DNA from: an uncultured Caulobacteraceae bacterium
GTDB lineage: Bacteria; Pseudomonadota; Alphaproteobacteria; Caulobacterales; Caulobacteraceae
DNA: 9,746 nucleotides
NCBI GenBank assembly: GCA_946480495.1
Contig: CAMLKO010000028.1
Span: 1-9,746, forward strand
Reading direction: 5' to 3'
Below the pieces are notes generated by a model. That model did not search any database, was not told the DNA's origin, and saw nothing but the letters and a program-made list of their open reading frames with translations. The position numbers were made by a program, and so were the translations under genes. Shown here in pieces: positions 1 through 4,477 of the stretch (the stretch's first letter is position 1; each line of letters begins with the position of its first letter).

Positions 1-54
1 AAGGCCAACCCCGCCGCGGTCAACGAGATCCTGAAGGCGAAGCTGGGCGTCTAG
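1..54 (+). CDS. gatB: Aspartyl/glutamyl-tRNA amidotransferase subunit B, C-terminal end (partial)
   Basis: Only the last 17 codons and a TAG stop are in the window; the 5' part lies to the left. The frame starting at base 1 reads KANPAAVNEILKAKLGV. This matches the typical GatB C-terminus (a KANP-x-x-VN-x-LLK-x-KL type ending), which forms the last helices of the YqeY-like tail domain that contacts tRNA. GatB is the kinase/transfer subunit of GatCAB, which converts mischarged Glu-tRNA(Gln) and Asp-tRNA(Asn) to the amidated forms, as expected in an alphaproteobacterium. It converges on the rcnB-like gene at 115-504. The assignment rests on a short tail, so YqeY-like or other proteins sharing this domain are the alternative. 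Confidence 0.75.
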   Translation, partial: KANPAAVNEILKAKLGV

Positions 55-61
55 CCCAAAC

Positions 62-95
62 AAAAACCGCCCCGGAAGTCGTCTCCCGGGGCGGT
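62..95 (-). terminator. Intrinsic terminator of the rcnB-like gene
   Basis: Positions 67-75 (CCGCCCCGG) and 86-94 (CCGGGGCGG) are perfect inverted repeats of 9 bp, extended by an A66-T95 pair, around a 10-nt loop. Read on the minus strand, the stem is followed directly by five T residues (66 down to 62), the classical Rho-independent form. It lies 20 bp beyond the rcnB-like stop. Read on the plus strand the stem has no T-run, so it would stop gatB transcription only weakly. Confidence 0.75.
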
Positions 96-114
96 GATTC
101 ATGCTGCGACCGAC

Positions 115-504
115 CTAGTGCAGCAGGTCGGCGATGACCTGGGCGATCAGGCCCGTGCGGGTCTGGGTCAGGTAGACGTCGTTGTCGACGCGGACGTACT
201 CGTATCCGGGAGGCGGCGGGGCCAGTTGATAGGACGCCGGGTTGTCCAGGTAGTAGCTGTCATTGCGGTAGTAGGTCCGCGGCAGGTGCTGACCGATGGA
301 ATACTGGTGCAGCTTCTTGGCCTGGCCCGGAGGCATGCCGTAGGGCTTCTTGGCGAGGCCCGGAGGCGTGGCGCCGCCGTGACCCGGCGGGCTCCACTGG
401 CTGTCGGTGTAGTTGTCGCGCCAGTCGCCGTGGGGCTTGGCGTAGGCCGGGCTGATCGCGATCGCCGCGGCGGCCGTGGCCAGAGCCATGGTGGTGAACT
501 TCAT
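115..504 (-). CDS. RcnB-family periplasmic protein
   Basis: A 129-residue exported protein. Residues 1-22 form a signal peptide (MKF start, an Ala-rich hydrophobic core, cleavage expected after SPAYA). The C-terminal part has the RcnB-type layout: a GQHLPRTYY segment (71-79), a run of four prolines before GYEYVRVDNDVYL (96-112), and a closing hydrophobic segment TGLIAQVIADLLH. E. coli RcnB is a periplasmic Ni/Co homeostasis factor. Many alphaproteobacterial members of the family are uncharacterised, and no rcnA exporter is visible nearby, so a metal role is inference only. An upstream ATG at 675 would give 57 extra residues with no export logic. The ATG at 504 is preferred because the signal peptide starts there and AAGGAGA sits 7 nt upstream. 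Residues 47-68 are an imperfect tandem 11-mer repeat (PPGLAKKPYGM / PPGQAKKLHQY). Confidence 0.85.
   Translation of the reverse strand: MKFTTMALATAAAAIAISPAYAKPHGDWRDNYTDSQWSPPGHGGATPPGLAKKPYGMPPGQAKKLHQYSIGQHLPRTYYRNDSYYLDNPASYQLAPPPPGYEYVRVDNDVYLTQTRTGLIAQVIADLLH
301..366 (-). repeat. Imperfect 33-bp tandem duplication inside the rcnB-like gene
   Basis: Two adjacent 33-bp units (301-333 and 334-366) share a 22-bp block with only two mismatches (GCTTCTTGGC..GGCCCGGAGG on the plus strand). They encode PPGLAKK and PPGQAKK in frame. The similarity is at DNA as well as protein level, which suggests duplication of an 11-codon unit, although Pro/Gly/Lys codon bias contributes. Confidence 0.55.
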
Positions 505-595
505 GATGCCGTCTCCTTTTCGTCGGGCCGAAACGAGCGGCCCTCTCGAAACAGGCGTCCCCGCTCGGCGGGGCTGGCCTTTCGTCACTAAAGCG

Positions 596-620
596 TGTTC
601 GGCCTGAACAACGCCTGAAC
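596..620. promoter_or_regulatory. Candidate LexA (SOS) box with a flanking inverted repeat
   Basis: GAAC (606-609), seven bases, GAAC (617-620) is an exact match to the alphaproteobacterial LexA box GTTC-N7-GTTC read on the other strand. The left GAAC is also the right arm of the palindrome TGTTC-GGCCT-GAACA (596-610). It sits between the divergent rcnB-like gene (about 100 bp from its start) and the GST gene (about 73 bp from its start). An 8-base match with a free spacer is expected by chance at a rate below one per window, so this is suggestive, not proof. Neither gene is a classical SOS gene. Confidence 0.35.
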
Positions 621-692
621 CGCGCCGGGGGTTCTTGCGGGACCGCCCGCAGGGGTCCAAGTAGCTAATCAGCACCCACTAGAGGACGGACG

Positions 693-1418
693 ATGCCCCA
701 GCCGATCGAGCTGCACTACTGGCCCACGCCGAACGGCTGGAAGATCTCCATCGCGCTGGAGGAGATGGGCCTGCCCTACGAGCTGAAGCCGGTGAACATC
801 GGCAAGGGCGAGCAGTTCACGCCGCAGTTCCTGAAGATCAGCCCCAACAACCGCATGCCCGCCATCGTCGATCCGGAGGGGCCGGACGGGAAGCCGGTCT
901 CGATCTTCGAGTCCGGCGCCATCCTGCAGTACCTCGGCCGCAAGTCGGGCCAGTTCTACGGCGACAGCGAGCGCAAGCGCATCGAGATCGACGAATGGGT
1001 CGTCTGGCAGGTGGCCAACCTCGGCCCCATCGCCGGCAACACCCACCACTTCCGCCAGTACGCGCCGAGCTTCATCAAGGACCAGCGGCAGGTCGCCTAC
1101 GGCGCCGTGCGCTTCACCAACGAGACCAACCGCCTCTACGGCGTGCTGGAAAAGCAGCTGGAGGGGCAGGACTTCATCTGCGGCGACATCTCCATCGCCG
1201 ACTTCGCCTCCTGGCCCTGGGTGGTGCCCTGGCGCAACCAGGGTCAGAACCTGGACGAGTTCCCCAACCTCAAGGCCTGGTACCAGCGGATGATCGACCG
1301 GCCGGGCGTGCAGAAGGGCTTTGGCGCCGGCGCCGAACTGCGCCGCGGAGGGCTGCAGGCCTCCGGCAAGGAGGCCGAAGAGGCGCGAAAGGTGCTGTTC
1401 GGGCAACGCGCCCGCTAG
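693..1418 (+). CDS. yfcG: Glutathione S-transferase, Nu class (YfcG/YghU-like)
   Basis: A 241-residue cytosolic GST. The N-terminal thioredoxin fold (about 1-86) contains TPNGWKISIALEE (12-24), SPNNRMPAIVD (50-60) and FESGAILQYL (72-81), the pattern of E. coli YfcG. In that family Thr and Asn of the TPN motif (T12 and N14 here) bind glutathione disulfide in place of a catalytic Tyr, Ser or Cys. The all-helical C-terminal domain (about 90-210) has WQVANLGP, NHHF-like GNTHHFRQYAP and ISIADFASWPWV motifs. Family members show disulfide-bond reductase and organic peroxide activity; the physiological substrate here is unknown. The C-terminus runs about 25 residues past YfcG. GAGGA lies about 7 nt before the ATG. 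The gene appears monocistronic and is divergent from the rcnB-like gene. The symbol reflects family resemblance, not proven orthology. Confidence 0.9.
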   Translation: MPQPIELHYWPTPNGWKISIALEEMGLPYELKPVNIGKGEQFTPQFLKISPNNRMPAIVDPEGPDGKPVSIFESGAILQYLGRKSGQFYGDSERKRIEIDEWVVWQVANLGPIAGNTHHFRQYAPSFIKDQRQVAYGAVRFTNETNRLYGVLEKQLEGQDFICGDISIADFASWPWVVPWRNQGQNLDEFPNLKAWYQRMIDRPGVQKGFGAGAELRRGGLQASGKEAEEARKVLFGQRAR

Positions 1419-1453
1419 CAATTACCCATTCTGACGAATGCATGTCAGGCCGA

Positions 1454-1491
1454 TTAACCATGTGTTCAGTCAAGGTTTGATTTGCTGATTC
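1454..1491 (+). promoter_or_regulatory. Candidate CtrA-activated promoter of the Sel1-repeat gene
   Basis: TTAA (1454-1457), CCATGTG, TTCA (1465-1468) matches the CtrA consensus TTAA-N7-TTAA in 7 of 8 positions and includes TTAACCAT, a common form of the CtrA half-site in Caulobacter. A GCTGATTC element at 1484-1491 resembles the Caulobacter sigma-73 -10 element GCTANAWC. The predicted start near 1498 would put the CtrA box around -35 to -40, the usual activating position. An imperfect dyad CTGAC-N8-GTCAG (1431-1448) lies just upstream. Confidence 0.35.
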
Positions 1492-1545
1492 CCAAGACGC
1501 GAGCCGTCCGCTTCGGATGGCCGGTATGTCGAAGGAACGGAAGTC

Positions 1546-1815
1546 ATGATGCCGCACGTGGACGCCTTTCACGGCCATCCGCTGCCGCCGCCAAACTCCA
1601 CGAGCGACGAGCTGTTCAGGCTTGGGCTGGCCTATTCCACGGGGACCGGCGGCACGCCGGTCGATTACGTGTCGGCCCACATGCTGTTCAACCTCGCCGC
1701 CATGCGCGGTTCGCTGGAGGCCAAGGTCTATCGCAAGGAGCTGAGCTCCGAGATGGAGGCCGACGAAGTCGCCGAAGCCCAGCGCGCCGCGCGCGAGTGG
1801 CTGGCGCACTGCTAG
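1546..1815 (+). CDS. Small Sel1-repeat protein
   Basis: An 89-residue protein with one Sel1-like (TPR-related) repeat. Residues 23-59 read LFRLGLAYSTGTGG, then DYVSAHMLFNLAAMRGSLEA, which fits the family pattern LG-x-x-Y-x-x-G ... D-x-x-x-A-x-x-x-x-x-x-A-A-x-x-G-x-x-x-A. A charged amphipathic helix follows (about 60-86). There is no signal peptide or membrane segment, so it is probably cytosolic. Short single-repeat proteins of this type occur in Caulobacterales and relatives with no assigned function; Sel1 repeats usually mediate protein-protein contacts. AGGAA lies 8 nt upstream of the first ATG (1546); the adjacent ATG at 1549 is an equally possible start. A possible CtrA box upstream hints at cell-cycle control. 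Confidence 0.75.
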   Translation: MMPHVDAFHGHPLPPPNSTSDELFRLGLAYSTGTGGTPVDYVSAHMLFNLAAMRGSLEAKVYRKELSSEMEADEVAEAQRAAREWLAHC

Positions 1816-1871
1816 GCCGCACCCTCAGCGGTTGACCCGGCGGGCCGCTCAGGGCAAACGAAACCGCGCCC

Positions 1872-1962
1872 GGAGACGTGGCCGAGAGGCTGAAGGCAGC
1901 GGTTTGCTAAATCGCCATACCCCCAAAGGGTATCGTGGGTTCGAATCCCACCGTCTCCGCCA
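1872..1962 (+). tRNA. tRNA-Ser (anticodon GCT)
   Basis: A complete class II tRNA. The acceptor stem pairs GGAGACG (1872-1878) with CGTCTCC (1952-1958), followed by discriminator G1959 and an encoded CCA (1960-1962). The anticodon stem-loop is GCGGT-TTGCTAA-ATCGC with anticodon GCT at 1906-1908, which reads the AGC and AGU serine codons. The long variable arm has the stem ATACCC/GGGTAT, diagnostic of tRNA-Ser among class II tRNAs with this anticodon. The T arm is GTGGG-TTCGAAT-CCCAC. A TTGACC sequence at 1832-1837 might be the -35 element, but no convincing -10 follows. No terminator is seen before the rubredoxin gene. Confidence 0.97.
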
Positions 1963-1987
1963 GCGCTCGTAATCCGGCGGGACCCCG

Positions 1988-2170
1988 ATGACTGCAGAAA
2001 AGCCTTTCCGGGCATGGCAGTGCCGCACATGCGGCTACATCTACGATGAAGCGCAGGGCGATCCCGACGAGGGCCTGGCCCCCGGCACGCGCTGGGAAGA
2101 CATTCCCGCCGGCTGGTCCTGCCCGGCCTGCGGCACGCCCAAGTCCGACTTCGACATGGTCGAGATCTGA
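1988..2170 (+). CDS. rubA: Rubredoxin
   Basis: A 60-residue one-iron electron carrier. It has both rubredoxin knuckles, C12-R-T-C15-G and C45-P-A-C48-G, which bind Fe(SCys)4. Between them lie the invariant YIYDEAQGDPDEG and PGTRWEDIPAGW segments, and after them the usual PKSDFDMVE end. Length and composition are those of a stand-alone bacterial rubredoxin. In aerobes such proteins pass electrons to alkane hydroxylases or act in oxidative stress handling; no partner is visible here. The gene begins only 25 nt after the CCA end of tRNA-Ser, leaving almost no room for a separate promoter, so it is probably read from the tRNA promoter or from one lying within the tRNA. It converges with the phosphoesterase gene, with 7 bp between stops and no visible terminator. 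Confidence 0.95.
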   Translation: MTAEKPFRAWQCRTCGYIYDEAQGDPDEGLAPGTRWEDIPAGWSCPACGTPKSDFDMVEI

Positions 2171-2177
2171 CGCGCGC

Positions 2178-2999
2178 TCAGGCGGCCAGCGGTTCGTCGA
2201 CTGTAGCGCGGGCGACCACCGACCAGTGGCGCAGCGCCGCCCAGTTGATGAGTTCGATGCGGCCGTCGTGGTGCTCGACGGCGGCGGTGCAGCTTTCGAC
2301 CCAGTCGCCGTCGTTGATGTAGGCGATGCCGCCGATGTCGCGCATCTCGGCCTTGTGGATGTGGCCGCAGATCACCCCGTCGACGCCGCGCCGGCGGGCT
2401 TCTTCGGAGACCGCCGCCTCGAAGTTCTCGATGAACTGCAGGGCGTTCTTGACCTTCACCTTCACGAAGGCCGAGAGGCTCCAGTAGCCGAAGCCCAGCC
2501 TTCGCCGCACGCGGTTGAACCAGGTGTTGGCCGTCAGCAGCGCGCGGTAGCCGTAGTCGCCCAGGAAGGCCAGCCACTTGGCGTGCTGGATGACGCCGTC
2601 GAACTCGTCGCCGTGGGTGACGAGGTAGCGCTTGCCGTCGGCGGCGGTGTGGATCGCGTCGCGCATGACCACCACGCCGCCGAAGTGGACGCCGCAGAAG
2701 TCGCGGATGCGGTCGTCGTGGTTGCCGGGGACGTAGATGACCTCCACGCCCTTGCGCGCCATCCGCAGGATCTTCTGGACCACGTCGTTGTGGCTCTGGG
2801 GCCAGTACCAGCCGGTCTTCATCTTCCAGCCGTCGACGATGTCGCCGACGAGGTAGAGGCGCTCGCAGTCGATGGAGCGGATGAAGTCCAGCAGCAGTTC
2901 GGCCTGGCAGCCGCGCGTGCCCAGATGGATGTCGGAGATGAACACGGTGCGGCAGGGGAGCGCCGCATCCGTGCCGCCGTCTGGAAGGATATTCGCCAT
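2178..2999 (-). CDS. LpxH-like metallophosphoesterase (UDP-2,3-diacylglucosamine diphosphatase family)
   Basis: A 273-residue calcineurin-like phosphoesterase of the LpxH/COG2908 type. The metal-binding motifs appear in order: S-D23-I-H25-L-G, G-D53-I-V-D, G-N93-H94-D, T-H129-G-D and G-H213-I-H215. The YWPQSHNDVVQK (65-76) and GDWVESC segments are typical of the longer alphaproteobacterial subfamily. LpxH removes UMP from UDP-2,3-diacylglucosamine in lipid A synthesis. Many alphaproteobacteria are known to use the unrelated LpxI for this step, so this paralogue may have another UDP-lipid or phosphoester substrate. The ATG at 2999 is chosen because AGGAAGGGA lies about 5 nt upstream. The longer frame from 3149 adds 50 residues ahead of the fold with no ribosome binding site. 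No membrane segment is seen; family members are peripheral at the inner membrane. Confidence 0.85.
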   Translation of the reverse strand: MANILPDGGTDAALPCRTVFISDIHLGTRGCQAELLLDFIRSIDCERLYLVGDIVDGWKMKTGWYWPQSHNDVVQKILRMARKGVEVIYVPGNHDDRIRDFCGVHFGGVVVMRDAIHTAADGKRYLVTHGDEFDGVIQHAKWLAFLGDYGYRALLTANTWFNRVRRRLGFGYWSLSAFVKVKVKNALQFIENFEAAVSEEARRRGVDGVICGHIHKAEMRDIGGIAYINDGDWVESCTAAVEHHDGRIELINWAALRHWSVVARATVDEPLAA

Positions 3000-3154
3000 T
3001 GGCGTCCCTTCCTGGGGTGATTGCATGACAGCCAGGCGACGGTTCGGCGACGACTCCACGAAAGCGTGAAGGCGCCGAAGCTTGTTGGGCGTGTCACACG
3101 GGGGACATGCTGGGGGCCTATCACCGACCGCAGACGTAGAGAGGAGCATCCCCC

Positions 3155-3391
3155 ATGGTCCACATCGTCAGCGTGATCCCCGTGTCCGGCGGCTGGGCGG
3201 TGACCACAAGGTCGCTCGCCGCGCCGATGGTCTTCTTCAGCGGGGCCAAGGCCGAAGCGGCCGCGCGGCGCCTTGCCGAAACCATCGCCCGGCGCGGCGA
3301 GACGGTCGAAATCCGCATCTACCTGCGGGACGGAAGCCTTGCCGGCCGGTTCGTCTGCGCCCCGATGGCCGAATTGCCGATGGCGAGCTGA
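3155..3391 (+). CDS. Small DUF2188-like hypothetical protein
   Basis: A 78-residue cytosolic protein of unknown function. Its pattern is HIVSVIPVSGGWAV (a beta-hairpin with a GGWAV turn), then FFSGAKAEAAARRLAETIARRG (one helix), then a strand VEIRIYLRDGSLAGRF. This hairpin-helix-strand layout recalls DUF2188 proteins (V-x-P-x-x-x-GWAV, then a helix, then IHGRDG), although I cannot confirm membership. GAGGAG lies 8 nt before the ATG, a strong ribosome binding site. It is divergent from the phosphoesterase (155 bp intergenic) and 34 bp upstream of the GNAT gene, on the same strand. There are no catalytic motifs, transmembrane segments or signal peptide. Confidence 0.7.
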   Translation: MVHIVSVIPVSGGWAVTTRSLAAPMVFFSGAKAEAAARRLAETIARRGETVEIRIYLRDGSLAGRFVCAPMAELPMAS

Positions 3392-3392
3392 C

Positions 3393-3417
3393 GGAACCGA
3401 TCGCGTCGGGCTAGGTT
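3393..3417 (+). promoter_or_regulatory. Weak EcfG-like promoter candidate before the GNAT gene
   Basis: GGAAC (3393-3397), 16 bases, GGTT (3414-3417) differs by one base from the EcfG consensus GGAAC-N16/17-CGTT. Transcription would begin about where the GNAT ATG (3426) lies, so the message would be leaderless or nearly so. That fits the lack of a clear Shine-Dalgarno sequence there. The overlap with the end of the preceding gene and the single mismatch keep confidence low. Confidence 0.25.
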
Positions 3418-3425
3418 AGCGGCCG

Positions 3426-3743
3426 ATGCCCGGCGCCCCGATCACCGTCACCGACAACCGCGACGCCGGCAGGCTCGAGGTCCGCCTCGGCGACGAGACA
3501 GCCTTCGCCGAGTACCGCATCACCCGCGGCGGCATCGTCTTCCCGCACACCGTGGTGCCCAAGGCCTTCGAGGGCAGGGGCGTGGGCAGCGCGCTGGTGA
3601 AGGAGGGGATGCGGTTCGCGAAAGAGCTCGGCCTGAAGGTCATCCCGCTGTGCAGCTTCTTCGCCGGCTACCTCGCCCGCCACCCCGAATACCGGGACCA
3701 GGTGCACCCGCGTTATCTGGACAGGGTGGCGGGCAAGGCCTAG
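3426..3743 (+). CDS. Small GNAT-like N-acetyltransferase (Acetyltransf_CG / NATD1 type)
   Basis: A 105-residue single-domain protein of the minimal GNAT type. It has the sequence AEYRITRGGIVFPHTVVPKAFEG (strands beta2-beta4), the acetyl-CoA pyrophosphate-binding motif GRGVGSALV (50-58), a helix EGMRFAKELGLKV, and the closing CSFFAGYLARHPEY (76-89) typical of this subfamily. Full-length GNATs are about 150 residues; this family lacks the N-terminal half, and its substrate is not established. No clear ribosome binding site precedes the ATG. Its TAG stop (3741-3743) interlocks with the sigma factor's TAG (3740-3742, opposite strand) in a shared CTAG, so the two genes converge with a 3-bp overlap. 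Confidence 0.85.
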   Translation: MPGAPITVTDNRDAGRLEVRLGDETAFAEYRITRGGIVFPHTVVPKAFEGRGVGSALVKEGMRFAKELGLKVIPLCSFFAGYLARHPEYRDQVHPRYLDRVAGKA

Positions 3744-4276
3744 CTGGCCTGAGCCGAGTAGCCTTCCTCGACCAGGGCGTCGTCGGCGAACTCGATGTCC
3801 ATCATCTTCAGGAGGCGGGCGCGGGCGCGGTTGACGCGGCTCTTGATGGTGCCGAGCGCACAGCCGCAGACCTCGGCGGCCTCCTCGTAGGTGAGGCCGG
3901 CGGCGCCGACCAGGATCAGCGCCTCGCGGTGCTCGTCGGGCAGGTCGTTCAGCGCCTTGCGCAGCGAACCCAGCGCGACGCTCCAGTCCTGGGTGGGGCC
4001 GACCGACAGGGTGGCGGCGAAGATGCCGTCGGGGTCGCCCGTCTCGCGGCGGCGGCGCACGGCGGTCGTGTAGTAGGTGTTGCGCAGGATGGTGAAGAGC
4101 CAGGCGCGCAGGTTGGTGCCGGGCTCGAACTTGTCGCGGTGGGCCCAGGCCTTGATCAGGGTTTCCTGCACGAGGTCATCGGCGTCGGAGCCGTTGTGGG
4201 CGAGCGACCAGGCGAACGCCCTCAGCGCCGGGATCAGGGCGACGACGTCATCTTTCCAGCGCGAACGCTCGGTCAT
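3740..4276 (-). CDS. ecfG: EcfG-type (ECF15) general stress response sigma factor
   Basis: A 178-residue sigma-70 family protein with only regions 2 and 4. Region 2 contains IPALRAFAWSL (15-25), DADDLVQETLIKAW (31-44) and NLRAWLFTILRNTYY (55-69). Region 4 contains LPDEHREALILVGAAGLTYEEAA and the helix-turn-helix VCGCALGTIKSRVNRARARL (136-155). These segments, including the linker DPDGIFAATLSV, closely follow the alphaproteobacterial EcfG/SigT/RpoE2 family, which is held by NepR and released by phosphorylated PhyR. No nepR, phyR or histidine kinase gene lies within the window, so this may be a secondary paralogue such as Caulobacter SigU. The start is secure: GGGAGA lies 5 nt upstream and two in-frame TAG codons lie 5 and 6 codons before the ATG. 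A perfect EcfG promoter upstream implies control by an EcfG sigma, possibly itself. Confidence 0.85.
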   Translation of the reverse strand: MTERSRWKDDVVALIPALRAFAWSLAHNGSDADDLVQETLIKAWAHRDKFEPGTNLRAWLFTILRNTYYTTAVRRRRETGDPDGIFAATLSVGPTQDWSVALGSLRKALNDLPDEHREALILVGAAGLTYEEAAEVCGCALGTIKSRVNRARARLLKMMDIEFADDALVEEGYSAQAS

Positions 4277-4393
4277 GACGCTCTCCCGCTACTACGTGCG
4301 ACCGGTACGCTGGAGGCCACGGCGCTCGTCCCTTTCCCGCCCGCGCGGCGGCGACGGGGGTCGCGCCAGTGCCGTGCGGTGGGCAGCAGGATG

Positions 4394-4418
4394 AACGCCC
4401 CTGCCAAGCCCCTGTTCC
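4394..4418 (-). promoter_or_regulatory. Perfect EcfG-dependent promoter of the sigma factor gene
   Basis: On the minus strand GGAAC (4418-4414), 16 bases, then CGTT (4397-4394) matches exactly the EcfG -35/-10 consensus GGAAC-N16/17-CGTT. A second GGAAC (4424-4420) lies directly upstream but has the wrong spacing. Transcription would start near 4387, giving a leader of about 110 nt before the ATG at 4276. The gene downstream belongs to the sigma family known to read this promoter, so autoregulation, or control by a master EcfG elsewhere, is likely. Confidence 0.8.
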
Positions 4419-4477
4419 GGTTCCATTTCCAAGGAATCGGCGAGCCCTGCGCCGGCGTTTGGTCTAAGGTCGGGCCC

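Noticed and set aside
505..675. 57-residue N-terminal extension of the rcnB-like protein
   Set aside because: It would bury the clear signal peptide, and the internal ATG at 504 has a strong ribosome binding site.
1431..1448. Hairpin CTGAC-N8-GTCAG as the GST terminator
   Set aside because: It has only five base pairs, a large loop and no T-run. It is kept only as a possible operator.
1812..2030. Minus-strand 72-residue ORF with a GGDGGIRTHD segment
   Set aside because: It is the antisense translation of the tRNA-Ser gene. The GGIRTHD-type peptide is a well-known spurious product of such regions.
2046..3020. Plus-strand 324-residue ORF, and similar long ORFs opposite egtB, egtD and the transporter genes
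   Set aside because: They lie antisense to genes with complete catalytic motifs and consist of Val/Ala/Asp/Arg-rich low-complexity sequence, as expected from GC-rich codon shadows.
4433..4459. GGAAT-N18-CGTT as an EcfG promoter for egtB
   Set aside because: One base is off in the -35 element and the spacer is 18, not 16 or 17. Two deviations together are not enough to call a site.
3650..4477. Long N-terminal extension of egtB
   Set aside because: The extension is antisense to the sigma factor gene and shows no family similarity. EgtB homology begins just after the ATG at 4478.
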